This document shows, piece after piece, positions 15,798 to 23,226 of a DNA stretch of 45,807 bases. The notes below the pieces were generated by a model. It was not told the DNA's origin, ran no database searches, and was given only the letters and a program-made list of their open reading frames with translations. Source of the stretch: Chloroflexota bacterium (lineage in GTDB: Bacteria; Chloroflexota; Dormibacteria; Dormibacterales; Dormibacteraceae). Numbering within the stretch: the stretch's first letter is position 1; every line of letters begins with the position of its first letter. A program made the position numbers and the translations under genes. The DNA lies in contig VBGM01000149.1 of NCBI GenBank assembly GCA_005880855.1, forward strand, positions 1-45,807, given 5' to 3'.

Positions 15798-17057
15798 TCA
15801 TACCTTTATACCGCTTAGGACCCGGCGCATGACCGTGTTCATACGCGCGCGGTCCTCGGCCTCGGTCCTCAAGGCATGGTTGGCCAGGCCCATCGGGGCG
15901 ATGTCTTGCGGACTCGAGAGCTGGCCGGTGGAGTCGGTGAGGTTGCGTACATCGGGCGGCACGAGGTGGCGTATATGCGGCTCGCGCGGGAACGGGAGGC
16001 CCGCCGCCCAGTTGTTCTTGACCATCTCGAGAGTGAGCTCGGGCAGCAGGCTGCCGCCACCACACAGATAAATGTTGTTGGGCAGCCTCTCACCACGCGA
16101 GAGCTCCTTCAGGCTGATGGCCAGGCCCTGCAGCAGCACCTCGGCATCGGCGCCGAGGAGCTCGGAGACCTGGCGATGCTGCTCAGCCGAGAGGAGCCCT
16201 TCGGAATGCCGGAGCTTGCGAGCTTCGGCCTCCTCGTAGCTGAGGCCGAACGCAAGCGCGAGCCGGCGCGTGAAGGCCCGACCACCGAGGTTGAACATTC
16301 GCGTGCCTTCAACACCGCCATCTCGCACAAGGGCGACATCGGTGGTGCCGCCGCCGATGTCGACGAAGATGCCACCTTCCGCCCACGTCTCCTCGCTCGC
16401 GCACGCGCGAGCCAGCGCGTAAGGCTGAGCGACCGCTGCCGCCAGCTCGAGGTCGAGCTCGCGCACCACGGTTTCGATGGCGTCGATGTGGGTCATGGGC
16501 GCGAACGTGTTGAAGACGGTGATCTCGAGGTTCCTACCCGTGAAACCCACCGGGTTGGTGACCGGGTAGCCGTCGACTCGGATGTTGGTGATCGCCGAGT
16601 GGACCAGGCGCGCCTCGAGCTGTCCGTAGCTGCGCTCCAGTTCCAGCAGGTGCTGGGCCTCGCGGAGAGCACGGCGCTGAACCATCTGCAGCATCGCCGA
16701 CACCTCGCCACCGCGGACGCGGCCCCTGGAATCCTCTCGGGGGTAGGCGATCGTGGACGAGAAGCCTTTGATGAGCTCGCCGGCGATGCCGACCACGACC
16801 TGACCGGGGACGGTCTTGGCCATGTCCTCGGCAGCTTCCAGGGCGCGGTTGCAGGACTGGATCACGGATTCGAGGTCCGCGATCGCCCCGCCCGACATTG
16901 CGGCCGGGGCCTGCGGCTCGCGGCCGACGCCCAGAACCTCGCCGTCCAGCCCATCACGCCGCACGACCAGCACCTTGATGAGGTCGGTGCCGATGTCGAG
17001 CACGGTGAAATGCCGGTAGTAGTCGCTGCGCTTGCGCAGGAACTTGAACTTCGCTAT
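15798..17057 (-). CDS. FtsA-like actin-fold ATPase, apparent ATA start
   Basis: Resembles FtsA: LDIGTDLIKVLVV (phosphate 1), SGGAIADLESVIQSCNRALEAAE, VVVGIAGELIKGF (1C/SHS2 region), FVDIGGGTTDVALVRDGG (phosphate 2) and YLCGGGSLLPEL (adenosine motif). The first standard start is GTG at 17003, with no Shine-Dalgarno sequence. In frame, 18 codons upstream, ATA at 17057 overlaps the alaS TAG (ATAG) and has GAGGAGG 7 nt before it. The added residues are a basic AKFKFLRKRSDYYRHFT segment. PilM is the closest alternative, but the 1C-domain pattern is FtsA-like. No ftsZ is nearby. Confidence 0.8.
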   Translation of the reverse strand: MAKFKFLRKRSDYYRHFTVLDIGTDLIKVLVVRRDGLDGEVLGVGREPQAPAAMSGGAIADLESVIQSCNRALEAAEDMAKTVPGQVVVGIAGELIKGFSSTIAYPREDSRGRVRGGEVSAMLQMVQRRALREAQHLLELERSYGQLEARLVHSAITNIRVDGYPVTNPVGFTGRNLEITVFNTFAPMTHIDAIETVVRELDLELAAAVAQPYALARACASEETWAEGGIFVDIGGGTTDVALVRDGGVEGTRMFNLGGRAFTRRLALAFGLSYEEAEARKLRHSEGLLSAEQHRQVSELLGADAEVLLQGLAISLKELSRGERLPNNIYLCGGGSLLPELTLEMVKNNWAAGLPFPREPHIRHLVPPDVRNLTDSTGQLSSPQDIAPMGLANHALRTEAEDRARMNTVMRRVLSGIKV

Positions 17058-19615
17058 TTCAGGGCCTCCTCGAGGCGCTTGAACGCCTCTTCGGCAGTGC
17101 CGTTGAGGGTTCCGCGCGCCAGGTGGGGCCTGCCTCCGCCCTTGCCCAGCAGCGATGCCAGGCGGGCAGCATCGTACTCAGGCGTCAGATCCTTGGACAC
17201 CTTGATGACAAACTGGTTGCCGGCCACAACGGTTACGACGCCTGACTTCACCATCTCGAGATAGCGGTCGGCGTAGGCGGCCAGCTCGTCGGGGCTGGAG
17301 GCGTCCACAGTCTCGGTCACGAAGGGCACCTTGCCACTCTTGACCGCGAGGCCGTTGCCGCCCTTGACCTTCACCGTGCGCATCTGCTCGGACAGGGCCT
17401 TGAGACGCCGCTCGGTTTCCTTCAGCTGCGCTCGCAGGGTCTCGACCCGCTCCCGCACTTGCTCGGGTCCGCTGTTGAATGACCGGGCGAGGTCGGACAG
17501 CAGCTTGCGTTCGCGCCAGATGAGCTCGTCCGCCGCCTCTCCCACCACCATGTCGATGCGCCGCAGCCCCGACCCAATGCTGGATTCCGACACGATCACG
17601 GCCGGACCGATGTCGGCTGTATTGGCGACGTGGGTGCCGCCGCACAGCTCGCACGTCCAATCGCCGAAACAGACGACCCTGACGACATCGCCGTACTTTT
17701 CGTCGAAGAGGTGCATCGCGCCCATCGCCACCGCGTCTTTGTACGACTTGTGGCTCTCGTGGAACGGAAGGGCGTCGCGAATCTTTTCCGATACCCGTGT
17801 GTTGATGCGCTTGAGCTCATCCTCGGTGATCGCGCGGTTCAATGGAATGTCGAACGTGGTGTGGTCGGGGCCGACCCACGAGCCGCGCTGTGAGACCTGG
17901 TCGCCGAGCGTCTCGCGCAGCGCTTTGTGCAGCAGGTGCGTCGCGGAATGGTGGCGCGCGATCTGCCGCCGCCGGGCAGCGTCCAGGGAAGCCGTAGCGT
18001 CATCGCCGACCCGCAGCTCGCCTGTCACGACGGAGCCGAGGTGGGCGGTGACGCCGTCAGCAGGTTTTTGCGTGTCCTCCACGCGCACACGACCGCCCGC
18101 GGTCGTGATGGTGCCGGTGTCGCCGATCTGTCCGCCCGACTCCGCATAGAAAGGTGTGCGCTCGAGGAAGACTTCGACGTCGTCACCTTCGGCTGCCGTG
18201 TCGACCGACTTGCCGTCCTTGCGTAGGCCGACTATCGATGTTTGCGTCGCGAGCTGTTTATAGCCCGTGAACTCGGACCGCGGTAAGTCCCCCATCACAG
18301 CCCAACGCTTGGGCAGCTCGCGGCGCGACCTCTGCGTCTGCTCGGCCATCGCCACCTTGAACCCTTCCTCGTCGACCTGGAGCCCGCGCTCTTGAGCCAA
18401 CTCCTGGGTCAGCTCGAGCGGAAACCCGAACGTGTCGTGCAGCTTGAACGCCTCGTTGCCCGGGATCGACTTGCCGTATTTCGTCGCCACCTTCTGGAAC
18501 TGTTCCATGCCCTCGCGAAGGGTGCGCTGGAACCGCGCCGCCTCTTGATTGATCCCAGTGCGGATCGTCGCCGCCTCTTCCGCCAGCTCCGGATACGGCT
18601 CGCGCATCACGTTGACGACGTCGTCGACGAGAACGCCAACCTCCGAACGCATCCCCAATCGCTCGGCATGGAGAGTCGCCCGGCGGATGAGCCGCCGGAG
18701 CACATACCCGCGGCCTTCGTTGCTCGGGGTCACCCGATCGGCCATCGCAAAGCATGCAGCGCGAATGTGATCGGCCACGATTCGCTCAGAAAGCATCGAC
18801 TGCTTTTCCGAGAGCCCGCGAATCTTCTCGATGATCGGTAGAAACACATCCGTTTCGAAGACGTGGCTCTTGCCTTGAAGGATGTACGCGATCCGCTCGA
18901 GGCCCATGCCGGTGTCAATCGCCGGTCGCGCAAGTGGAACCAGGCTGCCGTCGGCCACCCCGCGCCGGACCGCTTCGCCCGACGTGCCGGCGATGGGACC
19001 GCGTTGGTCGTACTGCGGAAACACCAGGTTCCAGAATTCCGTGAAACGATCGCAGTGGTCGGGAACGCAGTCGTCGCGTCCGCACCCCACCTCTTTGCCG
19101 CGGTCCCACCAGATCTCCGAGTCCGGCCCACACGGACCTGAGCCGAGGCCCCACCAGTTGTCCTCCAGCCGCGTGATATGCACTGCGCTCATCCCCGGCT
19201 GCTGGATCCAGATCTCGTGCGCGAGCGTGTCGGTCGGGTGAATCGTGACTCGGAGGCGCTCGGTGGGCATGTCGAAGCCCCTGGTCACGAGCTCCCACGC
19301 CAACGGGATCGCAGTCTCCTTGAAGTAGTCGCCTGTGGGTGCGAAGTTGCCGAGCATCTCGAAGAAGGTGTGATGCCGGTCGGTCTTCCCCACCTCTGCG
19401 ATGTCGCCGGTGCGCAGGCACTTCTGGCAGCTCGCAAGCCTGGGCGCGGGCGGCTGGCTCAAACCCAGGTAGTACGGCTTGAGAGGTTGCATTCCGGCCG
19501 AGATGAAGAGCGTGCTCGGATCTCCCTGGGGCACCAGCGGCGCGCTGGGAAGAACCAGATGCTCCCGACTCGCGAAATGCTCTAGAAAACGTTTGCGGAT
19601 CTCGTTCCCGGTCAC
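17054..19615 (-). CDS. alaS: Alanyl-tRNA synthetase
   Basis: Charges tRNA-Ala; class II synthetase with an editing domain. The 853-residue protein begins with a GTG and GNEIRKRFLEHFASREH. It has motif 1-3 segments in the first 250 residues, the editing-site HSATHLLH, the second metal site CELCGGTH, a coiled-coil linker and the C-Ala domain with GKGGGRPHLARG. The length is normal (about 850-880). Its end overlaps the putative ATA start of the FtsA-like gene. Confidence 0.97.
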   Translation of the reverse strand: MTGNEIRKRFLEHFASREHLVLPSAPLVPQGDPSTLFISAGMQPLKPYYLGLSQPPAPRLASCQKCLRTGDIAEVGKTDRHHTFFEMLGNFAPTGDYFKETAIPLAWELVTRGFDMPTERLRVTIHPTDTLAHEIWIQQPGMSAVHITRLEDNWWGLGSGPCGPDSEIWWDRGKEVGCGRDDCVPDHCDRFTEFWNLVFPQYDQRGPIAGTSGEAVRRGVADGSLVPLARPAIDTGMGLERIAYILQGKSHVFETDVFLPIIEKIRGLSEKQSMLSERIVADHIRAACFAMADRVTPSNEGRGYVLRRLIRRATLHAERLGMRSEVGVLVDDVVNVMREPYPELAEEAATIRTGINQEAARFQRTLREGMEQFQKVATKYGKSIPGNEAFKLHDTFGFPLELTQELAQERGLQVDEEGFKVAMAEQTQRSRRELPKRWAVMGDLPRSEFTGYKQLATQTSIVGLRKDGKSVDTAAEGDDVEVFLERTPFYAESGGQIGDTGTITTAGGRVRVEDTQKPADGVTAHLGSVVTGELRVGDDATASLDAARRRQIARHHSATHLLHKALRETLGDQVSQRGSWVGPDHTTFDIPLNRAITEDELKRINTRVSEKIRDALPFHESHKSYKDAVAMGAMHLFDEKYGDVVRVVCFGDWTCELCGGTHVANTADIGPAVIVSESSIGSGLRRIDMVVGEAADELIWRERKLLSDLARSFNSGPEQVRERVETLRAQLKETERRLKALSEQMRTVKVKGGNGLAVKSGKVPFVTETVDASSPDELAAYADRYLEMVKSGVVTVVAGNQFVIKVSKDLTPEYDAARLASLLGKGGGRPHLARGTLNGTAEEAFKRLEEALK

Positions 19616-19629
19616 GGGGCTAGCTCAGT

Positions 19630-20223
19630 TTAGGGGGCGAGGCGCTCCAGACGCCAACCGCCTTTCCGCTTGCGGACGTAGCGGAGGCGGTCGTGCAGGC
19701 GATCGGCGCGGTTCTCCCAGAACTCGATCCACGCCGGGCGTAATGCGTAGCCACCCCAATCCGGCGGCAGCGGCACGACGTCGGGATAGAGCCGGTCGAG
19801 CTCCGCCACCGCCTGTTCCAGGATGGCCCGCGAAGGCACGACACGGCTCTGCCGCGACGCCAGCGCCGACAGCTGCGCGCCGCGTGGCCTCGCGTGGAAG
19901 TACGCCTCCGATGCAGCGCGTGAAAGACGGCTGACCCTGCCCGACACCCTCACCTGGTGCCGCGTGACCGGCCAGAAGAAGACGGCCGCGGCGCGGTTGT
20001 TGGCCGCGAGGTCGTTTCCCTTGCTGCTCTCATAGTTCGAATAAAAGAGGAAGCGGTCTGCCTCGAGGCCTTTGAACAACACCATCCGAACCGAGGGCGT
20101 CCCGCGCTTGTCGGCAGTCGCCAGGGCCATCGCATCAGGCTGCAGTGCGCCTTTGCGAGCGGCGCCTCGAAACCAGCGCCGGAAAAGCACGAGGGGATCC
20201 GGCGGCACGCGCGGCTCGATCAT
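19630..20223 (-). CDS. pdxH: Pyridoxamine 5'-phosphate oxidase
   Basis: FMN-dependent oxidation of PNP/PMP to PLP. The protein (197 residues from the ATG at 20223; a TTG at 20229 would add two) has FMN-binding RMVLFKG and FYSNYESSKG, then VRVSGRVSRL, SRQSRVV and the PLP-site segment PPDWGGYALRP.WIEFW followed by RLHDRLRY. The C-terminal RLAP is typical. It lies 10 nt after the sigma-factor stop and 14 nt before alaS. Confidence 0.93.
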   Translation of the reverse strand: MIEPRVPPDPLVLFRRWFRGAARKGALQPDAMALATADKRGTPSVRMVLFKGLEADRFLFYSNYESSKGNDLAANNRAAAVFFWPVTRHQVRVSGRVSRLSRAASEAYFHARPRGAQLSALASRQSRVVPSRAILEQAVAELDRLYPDVVPLPPDWGGYALRPAWIEFWENRADRLHDRLRYVRKRKGGWRLERLAP

Positions 20224-20233
20224 TGCCAACCCA

Positions 20234-21013
20234 CTACGCGCTTTCTTCCGGCACGTACTTGCGCAGCTGCTCGAGCGCCGCGCGCTGCAAGCGCGACACG
20301 TGCATCTGGCTGATGCCCAGCCTTCGCGCGATCTCCGACTGCGACATCTGCTCGTAGAACCGCATGGCCATGATCGCGCGCTCGCGAGGAGTCAGGTGCT
20401 CCATGGCGCGGTTCAGGACGTCGCGCATCTCGACGCGGTCGAGCTCGGGGTCCTCCGAGCCGACCTGATCGGCGACCGCCCGAGCATCCTGGCCGTCGCT
20501 AGAGCCGATCGGCTGGTCGAGCGACAGCGGCATGTATGCCGGCCCCATCTCGATCGCCTCGGTGACGTCATCCGGCGTGACACCCAGGCGCTCGGCCAGC
20601 TCCGCGACTGTCGGCTCGCGGCCGAGCTGGTTCTTCATCTCCTCATTGATGCGGACGACGGATTGGTGAAGCTCCTGCAGGCGGCGAGGGAACCTGATGG
20701 CGGTGCCCTTGTCTCGGAAGTGTCGCTTGATCTCGCCGGCGACGGTGAGCGTGGCAAACGTTGTGAATTCGAAACCGAGGTCCGGGTCGAAGCGGTCGAT
20801 CGCCTTGATCAGCCCGAGGTAGCCCACCTGGACGATGTCGTCGAGCGGCTCGCCGCGGTTCTGGAACTTGCGCGCGAGGAAGTACACGAAGTCGCGATAA
20901 GCGTCAACGAGCTGCGCGCGAATGCGATCGCGTTCTGCGGGGTCCGTGCTCTCCTTGTAGCGACGGTGGAGCGCCCGCAGCTCCTCGCGGGGCGGCCGCT
21001 GCTTGGCAGCCAA
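20234..21013 (-). CDS. SigB/SigF-type RNA polymerase sigma factor
   Basis: A 259-residue group 3 sigma-70 factor. Region 2 includes FVYFLARKFQNRGEPLDDIVQVGYLGLIKAIDRFDP, region 2.4 is FEFTTFATLTVAGEIKRHFRD, region 3 is REPTVAELAERLGVTPDDV, and region 4 ends with the helix-turn-helix MSQSEIARRLGISQMHVSRLQR. The pattern is that of stress/sporulation sigma factors controlled by RsbW-like partners, and an RsbW-fold gene lies immediately upstream (19-nt gap). The start is TTG without an obvious Shine-Dalgarno sequence. No anti-anti-sigma gene is in the window. Confidence 0.93.
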   Translation of the reverse strand: MAAKQRPPREELRALHRRYKESTDPAERDRIRAQLVDAYRDFVYFLARKFQNRGEPLDDIVQVGYLGLIKAIDRFDPDLGFEFTTFATLTVAGEIKRHFRDKGTAIRFPRRLQELHQSVVRINEEMKNQLGREPTVAELAERLGVTPDDVTEAIEMGPAYMPLSLDQPIGSSDGQDARAVADQVGSEDPELDRVEMRDVLNRAMEHLTPRERAIMAMRFYEQMSQSEIARRLGISQMHVSRLQRAALEQLRKYVPEESA

Positions 21014-21032
21014 TACGTTTAGTTTGGCGCGC

Positions 21033-21458
21033 TCAGGAAGCCAGGTACTTGACCATCCGGAACCGGACGTGACCGGTACGCGGCTCGACCTCTGGTCGGA
21101 AGTCGTCCACGAAGCAGCGGATCATCTCGTAAGCGAGCCGCTGGAGCTCGGCATCGACTTCGACGATAGGCCTCGTCGAGAGTGCCATCGGGTGACCTTC
21201 CATTGAGACCAGGTCCACGTCGACGACCAGGGCCCGGTTGGTCGCGAAGTAGTTCAGCTTGAGCTCGGCCGGCGCGTCGAGGTTCTTGGCCGCATTGATG
21301 GCGCTGTCGCATGCCTGCGTCAACGCGATCGCCAGCTCGTCGAGGTCGACCAGGCTGAGCCCCAGCTGGCCCCCGAGCGTCACCGCCACCCGCTTGGCGA
21401 CGGGGATGAAGGCCGTCGAAGCCGGGATCTTCAGCTCGGCGAGATCGCGCTTAGCCAT
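21033..21458 (-). CDS. Anti-sigma factor-like protein (RsbW fold) lacking kinase residues
   Basis: A 141-residue protein in the RsbW/SpoIIAB position directly before the sigma gene. The helix ELAIALTQACDSAINAAKN aligns with the N-box helix of RsbW. The general-base Glu aligns with Gln48 and the Mg-binding Asn with Ser52, and no DxGxG box follows. Sigma binding is plausible, but ATP-dependent phosphorylation of an RsbV partner looks unlikely. Fold assignment rests on this helix, length and context, so it is moderate. Confidence 0.65.
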   Translation of the reverse strand: MAKRDLAELKIPASTAFIPVAKRVAVTLGGQLGLSLVDLDELAIALTQACDSAINAAKNLDAPAELKLNYFATNRALVVDVDLVSMEGHPMALSTRPIVEVDAELQRLAYEMIRCFVDDFRPEVEPRTGHVRFRMVKYLAS

Positions 21459-21460
21459 CT

Positions 21461-21698
21461 CAGTGCCCTGCGCCCGAGGGCCGCCGCATATTTCGCGGCA
21501 TCGGCGGCCGGAGCCAAGGAGACGACGAGCACGCGAGGGAGCGCATCGCGTAGATGCGTGACCGAGCGTGCACAGGAGTCGACGCAGGCTTCAGCGCCTC
21601 TCTCGGGGTCCCCGCGGAGTCGCAAGACTCCGTGGGGTGAGAAGGCGCCCGGCCGCCTAGGACGCGAAGATGCAAGGACCTTCGGGTGCGGGGCACTG
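21461..21698 (+). repeat. Interspersed repeat copy A with terminal inverted repeats
   Basis: The left end CAGTGCCCTGCGCCCGAGGG and the reverse complement of the right end (CAGTGCCCCGCACCCGAAGG) agree at 17 of 20 positions. Inside are a GCGCATC..GATGCG hairpin and a 12-bp stem with a GCAA loop (21610-21637). The element fills the space between the stop of the YtxH-like gene and the start of the anti-sigma-like gene, with only 2 nt left on each side. The same core occurs at 12312-12490 and 42162-42418. No ORF or transposase is inside. Confidence 0.85.
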
Positions 21699-21700
21699 TG

Positions 21701-22033
21701 TTACTTGGTTTCCTCACCGTTGATCTGCTGCATCTTGCGTGTCGCCGCCGCCTCGAGCTCCTCTCGCTTTCGCTTCGCCGCCGCGACTCCGTCCTGGATC
21801 GCCTTGCCCACCGGGTGGTCGGGGTCCGTGACCATCTGGCGCGCCTTCTGGGCCGCATCCTTCGCGCGCTGGACCGGCTCGCTGCCCGACAGCTCGATCG
21901 TCTTGCTTCTAAGGCTGTCGACCTGCCCACGTCCCGGGCCGGAGGCGATGTAAGCGCCGGCCACGAGACCGATGATTCCGCCAAGCACAAACCAGCCAAA
22001 ACCGCCGCCGCCGCCGTTATTGCCTTCGGCCAC
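21701..22033 (-). CDS. YtxH-like small membrane protein
   Basis: A 110-residue protein with an N-terminal Gly-rich stretch, one membrane helix (about residues 13-30, FGWFVLGGIIGLVAGAYIA) and a long charged amphipathic helix (RAKDAAQKARQM...AAKRKREELEAAATRKM). The GTG at 22033 is preceded by AGGAGG at 7 nt, which fixes the start. It follows the DUF948 gene after 2 nt. The pairing with DUF948 and a SigB-type module resembles general-stress gene sets in Gram-positive bacteria. The molecular function is unknown. Confidence 0.8.
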   Translation of the reverse strand: MAEGNNGGGGGFGWFVLGGIIGLVAGAYIASGPGRGQVDSLRSKTIELSGSEPVQRAKDAAQKARQMVTDPDHPVGKAIQDGVAAAKRKREELEAAATRKMQQINGEETK

Positions 22034-22035
22034 AG

Positions 22036-22353
22036 CTAACCTCCTAATACCTGTCGAAATAAGCTCCTGCCCGCCACCCTCGCGCCGTACACGGCGGCCT
22101 TGATGCCGCGACCAACCGCGGCGGCGCCGGTTCCCGCCGTCCGGAGCCCGACGTTGACCCCGGCCGTGATGTCGTTGACGTTGCCGATCGTCTGTCGCAC
22201 CTCTGGCAGCGTCTCTTTCATCTCCTCGTTGGTTGTCTCCAGCAGCTCTTCCACAGCACCCAGGGTTCGGCGCAGCCGCAGCAAGAGTGCGGCGAGGGCA
22301 AGCGCCACCACGAGGGCAGCGATCCCAAACGCCAACCACATGAAGTTCTGCAC
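22036..22353 (-). CDS. DUF948-like membrane protein
   Basis: A 105-residue protein with one N-terminal membrane helix (residues 6-27, WLAFGIAALVVALALAALL) followed by a helical region EELLETTNEEMKETLPEVR and IGNVNDITAGVNVG. This is the architecture of DUF948 proteins, which resemble a single chemoreceptor-like membrane helix with a coiled coil. It is transcribed just ahead of the YtxH-like gene. The function is unknown. Confidence 0.72.
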   Translation of the reverse strand: MQNFMWLAFGIAALVVALALAALLLRLRRTLGAVEELLETTNEEMKETLPEVRQTIGNVNDITAGVNVGLRTAGTGAAAVGRGIKAAVYGARVAGRSLFRQVLGG

Positions 22354-22455
22354 CTGCTGAATACCCCCTATGACGCGACCGCAAACACGCTATGCAACCG
22401 CAATCATAAGGATGGGAGGGGACCTTTCCGGTTCGAGTACGCCAGTGCCGGCAAC

Positions 22456-22518
22456 GGCGTGTTTGAAGTTCGGCTGAATTGCGCGAGTGCTGTCACTGGC
22501 GTGTTTGAAGTTCCGGCT
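22456..22518. repeat. Two 20-bp direct repeats, 42-bp period
   Basis: GGCGTGTTTGAAGTTCGGCT at 22456-22475 recurs with one inserted C at 22498-22518. The second copy covers the last codons of the membrane-protein gene ending at 22493, so it looks like a short tandem duplication of that gene's 3' end. The surrounding 139-nt gap (22354-22492) holds nothing else recognisable. Confidence 0.6.
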
Positions 22519-22801
22519 CCTCAGGCTGGCGCGCCGGGCGCGGCACGAAACGCGCCAGCGGTTGCAGCAAGAGCGCGAAGACGAGCGCCGGGAGGATGTC
22601 GGCCTGGCCCATCCGCAACGAGGGAAGCCCCAGGTAGTCCCAAAGCTGGCCGAGGCCGAATCCGATCGCCGTCATCAAAAGGATCGGAAGGTAGGCGCGG
22701 CGCCGGTAGCGGAGTAACGCGTAGAAGAGCTGCGAGACGATCAGCACGGCCAGCACCGCCACGATCAGACCCGGCGGTATCACATTCAGGGCCGCGGGCA
22801 A
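22493..22801 (-). CDS. Small integral membrane protein, unknown function
   Basis: A 102-residue protein with three predicted membrane helices (about residues 8-30, 38-55 and 68-85) and a charged C-terminal tail (RFVPRPARQPEEPE). The start is TTG with GGAGG 7 nt upstream. I do not recognise the family. It lies upstream of the DUF948/YtxH pair and downstream of the palindrome-rich spacer after aspS, so it probably begins its own transcript. Confidence 0.6.
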   Translation of the reverse strand: MPAALNVIPPGLIVAVLAVLIVSQLFYALLRYRRRAYLPILLMTAIGFGLGQLWDYLGLPSLRMGQADILPALVFALLLQPLARFVPRPARQPEEPELQTRQ

Positions 22802-23220
22802 GACGCTCCCTCCGGGACGCGGCGGTGGGTTGTCCTGAGCGAGCTCAGGTGGGTCCCCTGCCTTGGCTTTCCAAGTCCCGTCTGAGGGGTCCCCGCGAAA
22901 CCGAAGATTCGTGGGGCTCTCGTGCGGGCATTTGGTCGGCTATCCGGACTCCGGGGTCCCTAACGATCGTCTGTTGGGCAACGCGCACGTCAGCCGCGCC
23001 CCTTTGGAAGCCTAGTCATTCTACGAAGCAGGGCTCAATAAGAAAGCGTCCTTTGGGGTCCCCGCGACGCAGTCGCGGGAGGCGCCCTTAAGCCGCGCCC
23101 CTTTGGAAGCAAAGGCCATTCTACGGATCGGCCTGACAATCACAAAAGCGTCCTCTGAGGTCCCCGTGACGTGGTGGGGGGAGGCGCCATGTACCGCGCC
23201 CCTTCGGAAGCCCACCCATG
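22802..23220. other. 419-nt palindrome-rich spacer without a gene
   Basis: No credible gene is visible; open frames here are arginine/proline-rich compositional artefacts. It contains the hairpin at 22891-22916 and the tandem repeat starting at 22993. The GGGGTCCCC box recurs at 22886 and 23055, with the degraded forms GGGGTCCCT at 22952 and GAGGTCCCC near 23157. Upstream of the small membrane gene, GGAGGGAGC is its ribosome-binding site. Confidence 0.7.
22891..22916. repeat. Hairpin module (CGAA loop) of the GGGGTCCCC family
   Basis: CCCCGCGAAAC and GATTCGTGGGG flank a CGAA loop. The stem pairs at all but one position if G-T pairing is allowed. The sequence is the same module as the GCAA-loop hairpins at 21610-21637 and 42330-42357. 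Here it is isolated, outside the large repeat. Confidence 0.6.
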
Positions 23221-23226
23221 CTACCG
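22993..23226. repeat. Tandem repeat, about 100-bp period, touching the aspS stop
   Basis: Units start at 22993, 23092 and 23193, each opening with (G/A)CCGCGCCCC followed by TT(T/C)GGAAGC. Each unit then has a CAT.CTAC box, and the first two units each end in a GGTCCCCG hairpin. The hairpin at 23061-23079 is perfect: CCCGCGAC, GCA loop, GTCGCGGG. The third, partial unit overlaps the last codons and TAG of aspS; its CTACCGATCCG box corresponds to CTACGGATCGG in the second unit. The aspS 3' end thus appears to be part of the duplicated unit. Confidence 0.75.

Noticed and set aside
15876-17264. Long open frame on the plus strand opposite the FtsA-like gene (462 codons)
   Set aside because: Antisense shadow in GC-rich DNA; no motif, Arg/Ala/Gly/His-rich composition, and the minus strand encodes a clear actin-fold ATPase.
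21461-21698. tRNA or known riboswitch within the repeat
   Set aside because: No cloverleaf, anticodon arm or T-loop consensus, and no recognised riboswitch core; the stems fit a palindromic repeat family better.
22459-23091. Arg/Pro-rich plus-strand frame through the spacer after aspS
   Set aside because: Its sequence follows the tandem palindromes and lacks any domain; treated as non-coding.
22993-23226. Possible CRISPR array
   Set aside because: Units are about 100 bp, the whole unit is repeated rather than alternating repeat and unique spacer, and no cas gene is nearby.
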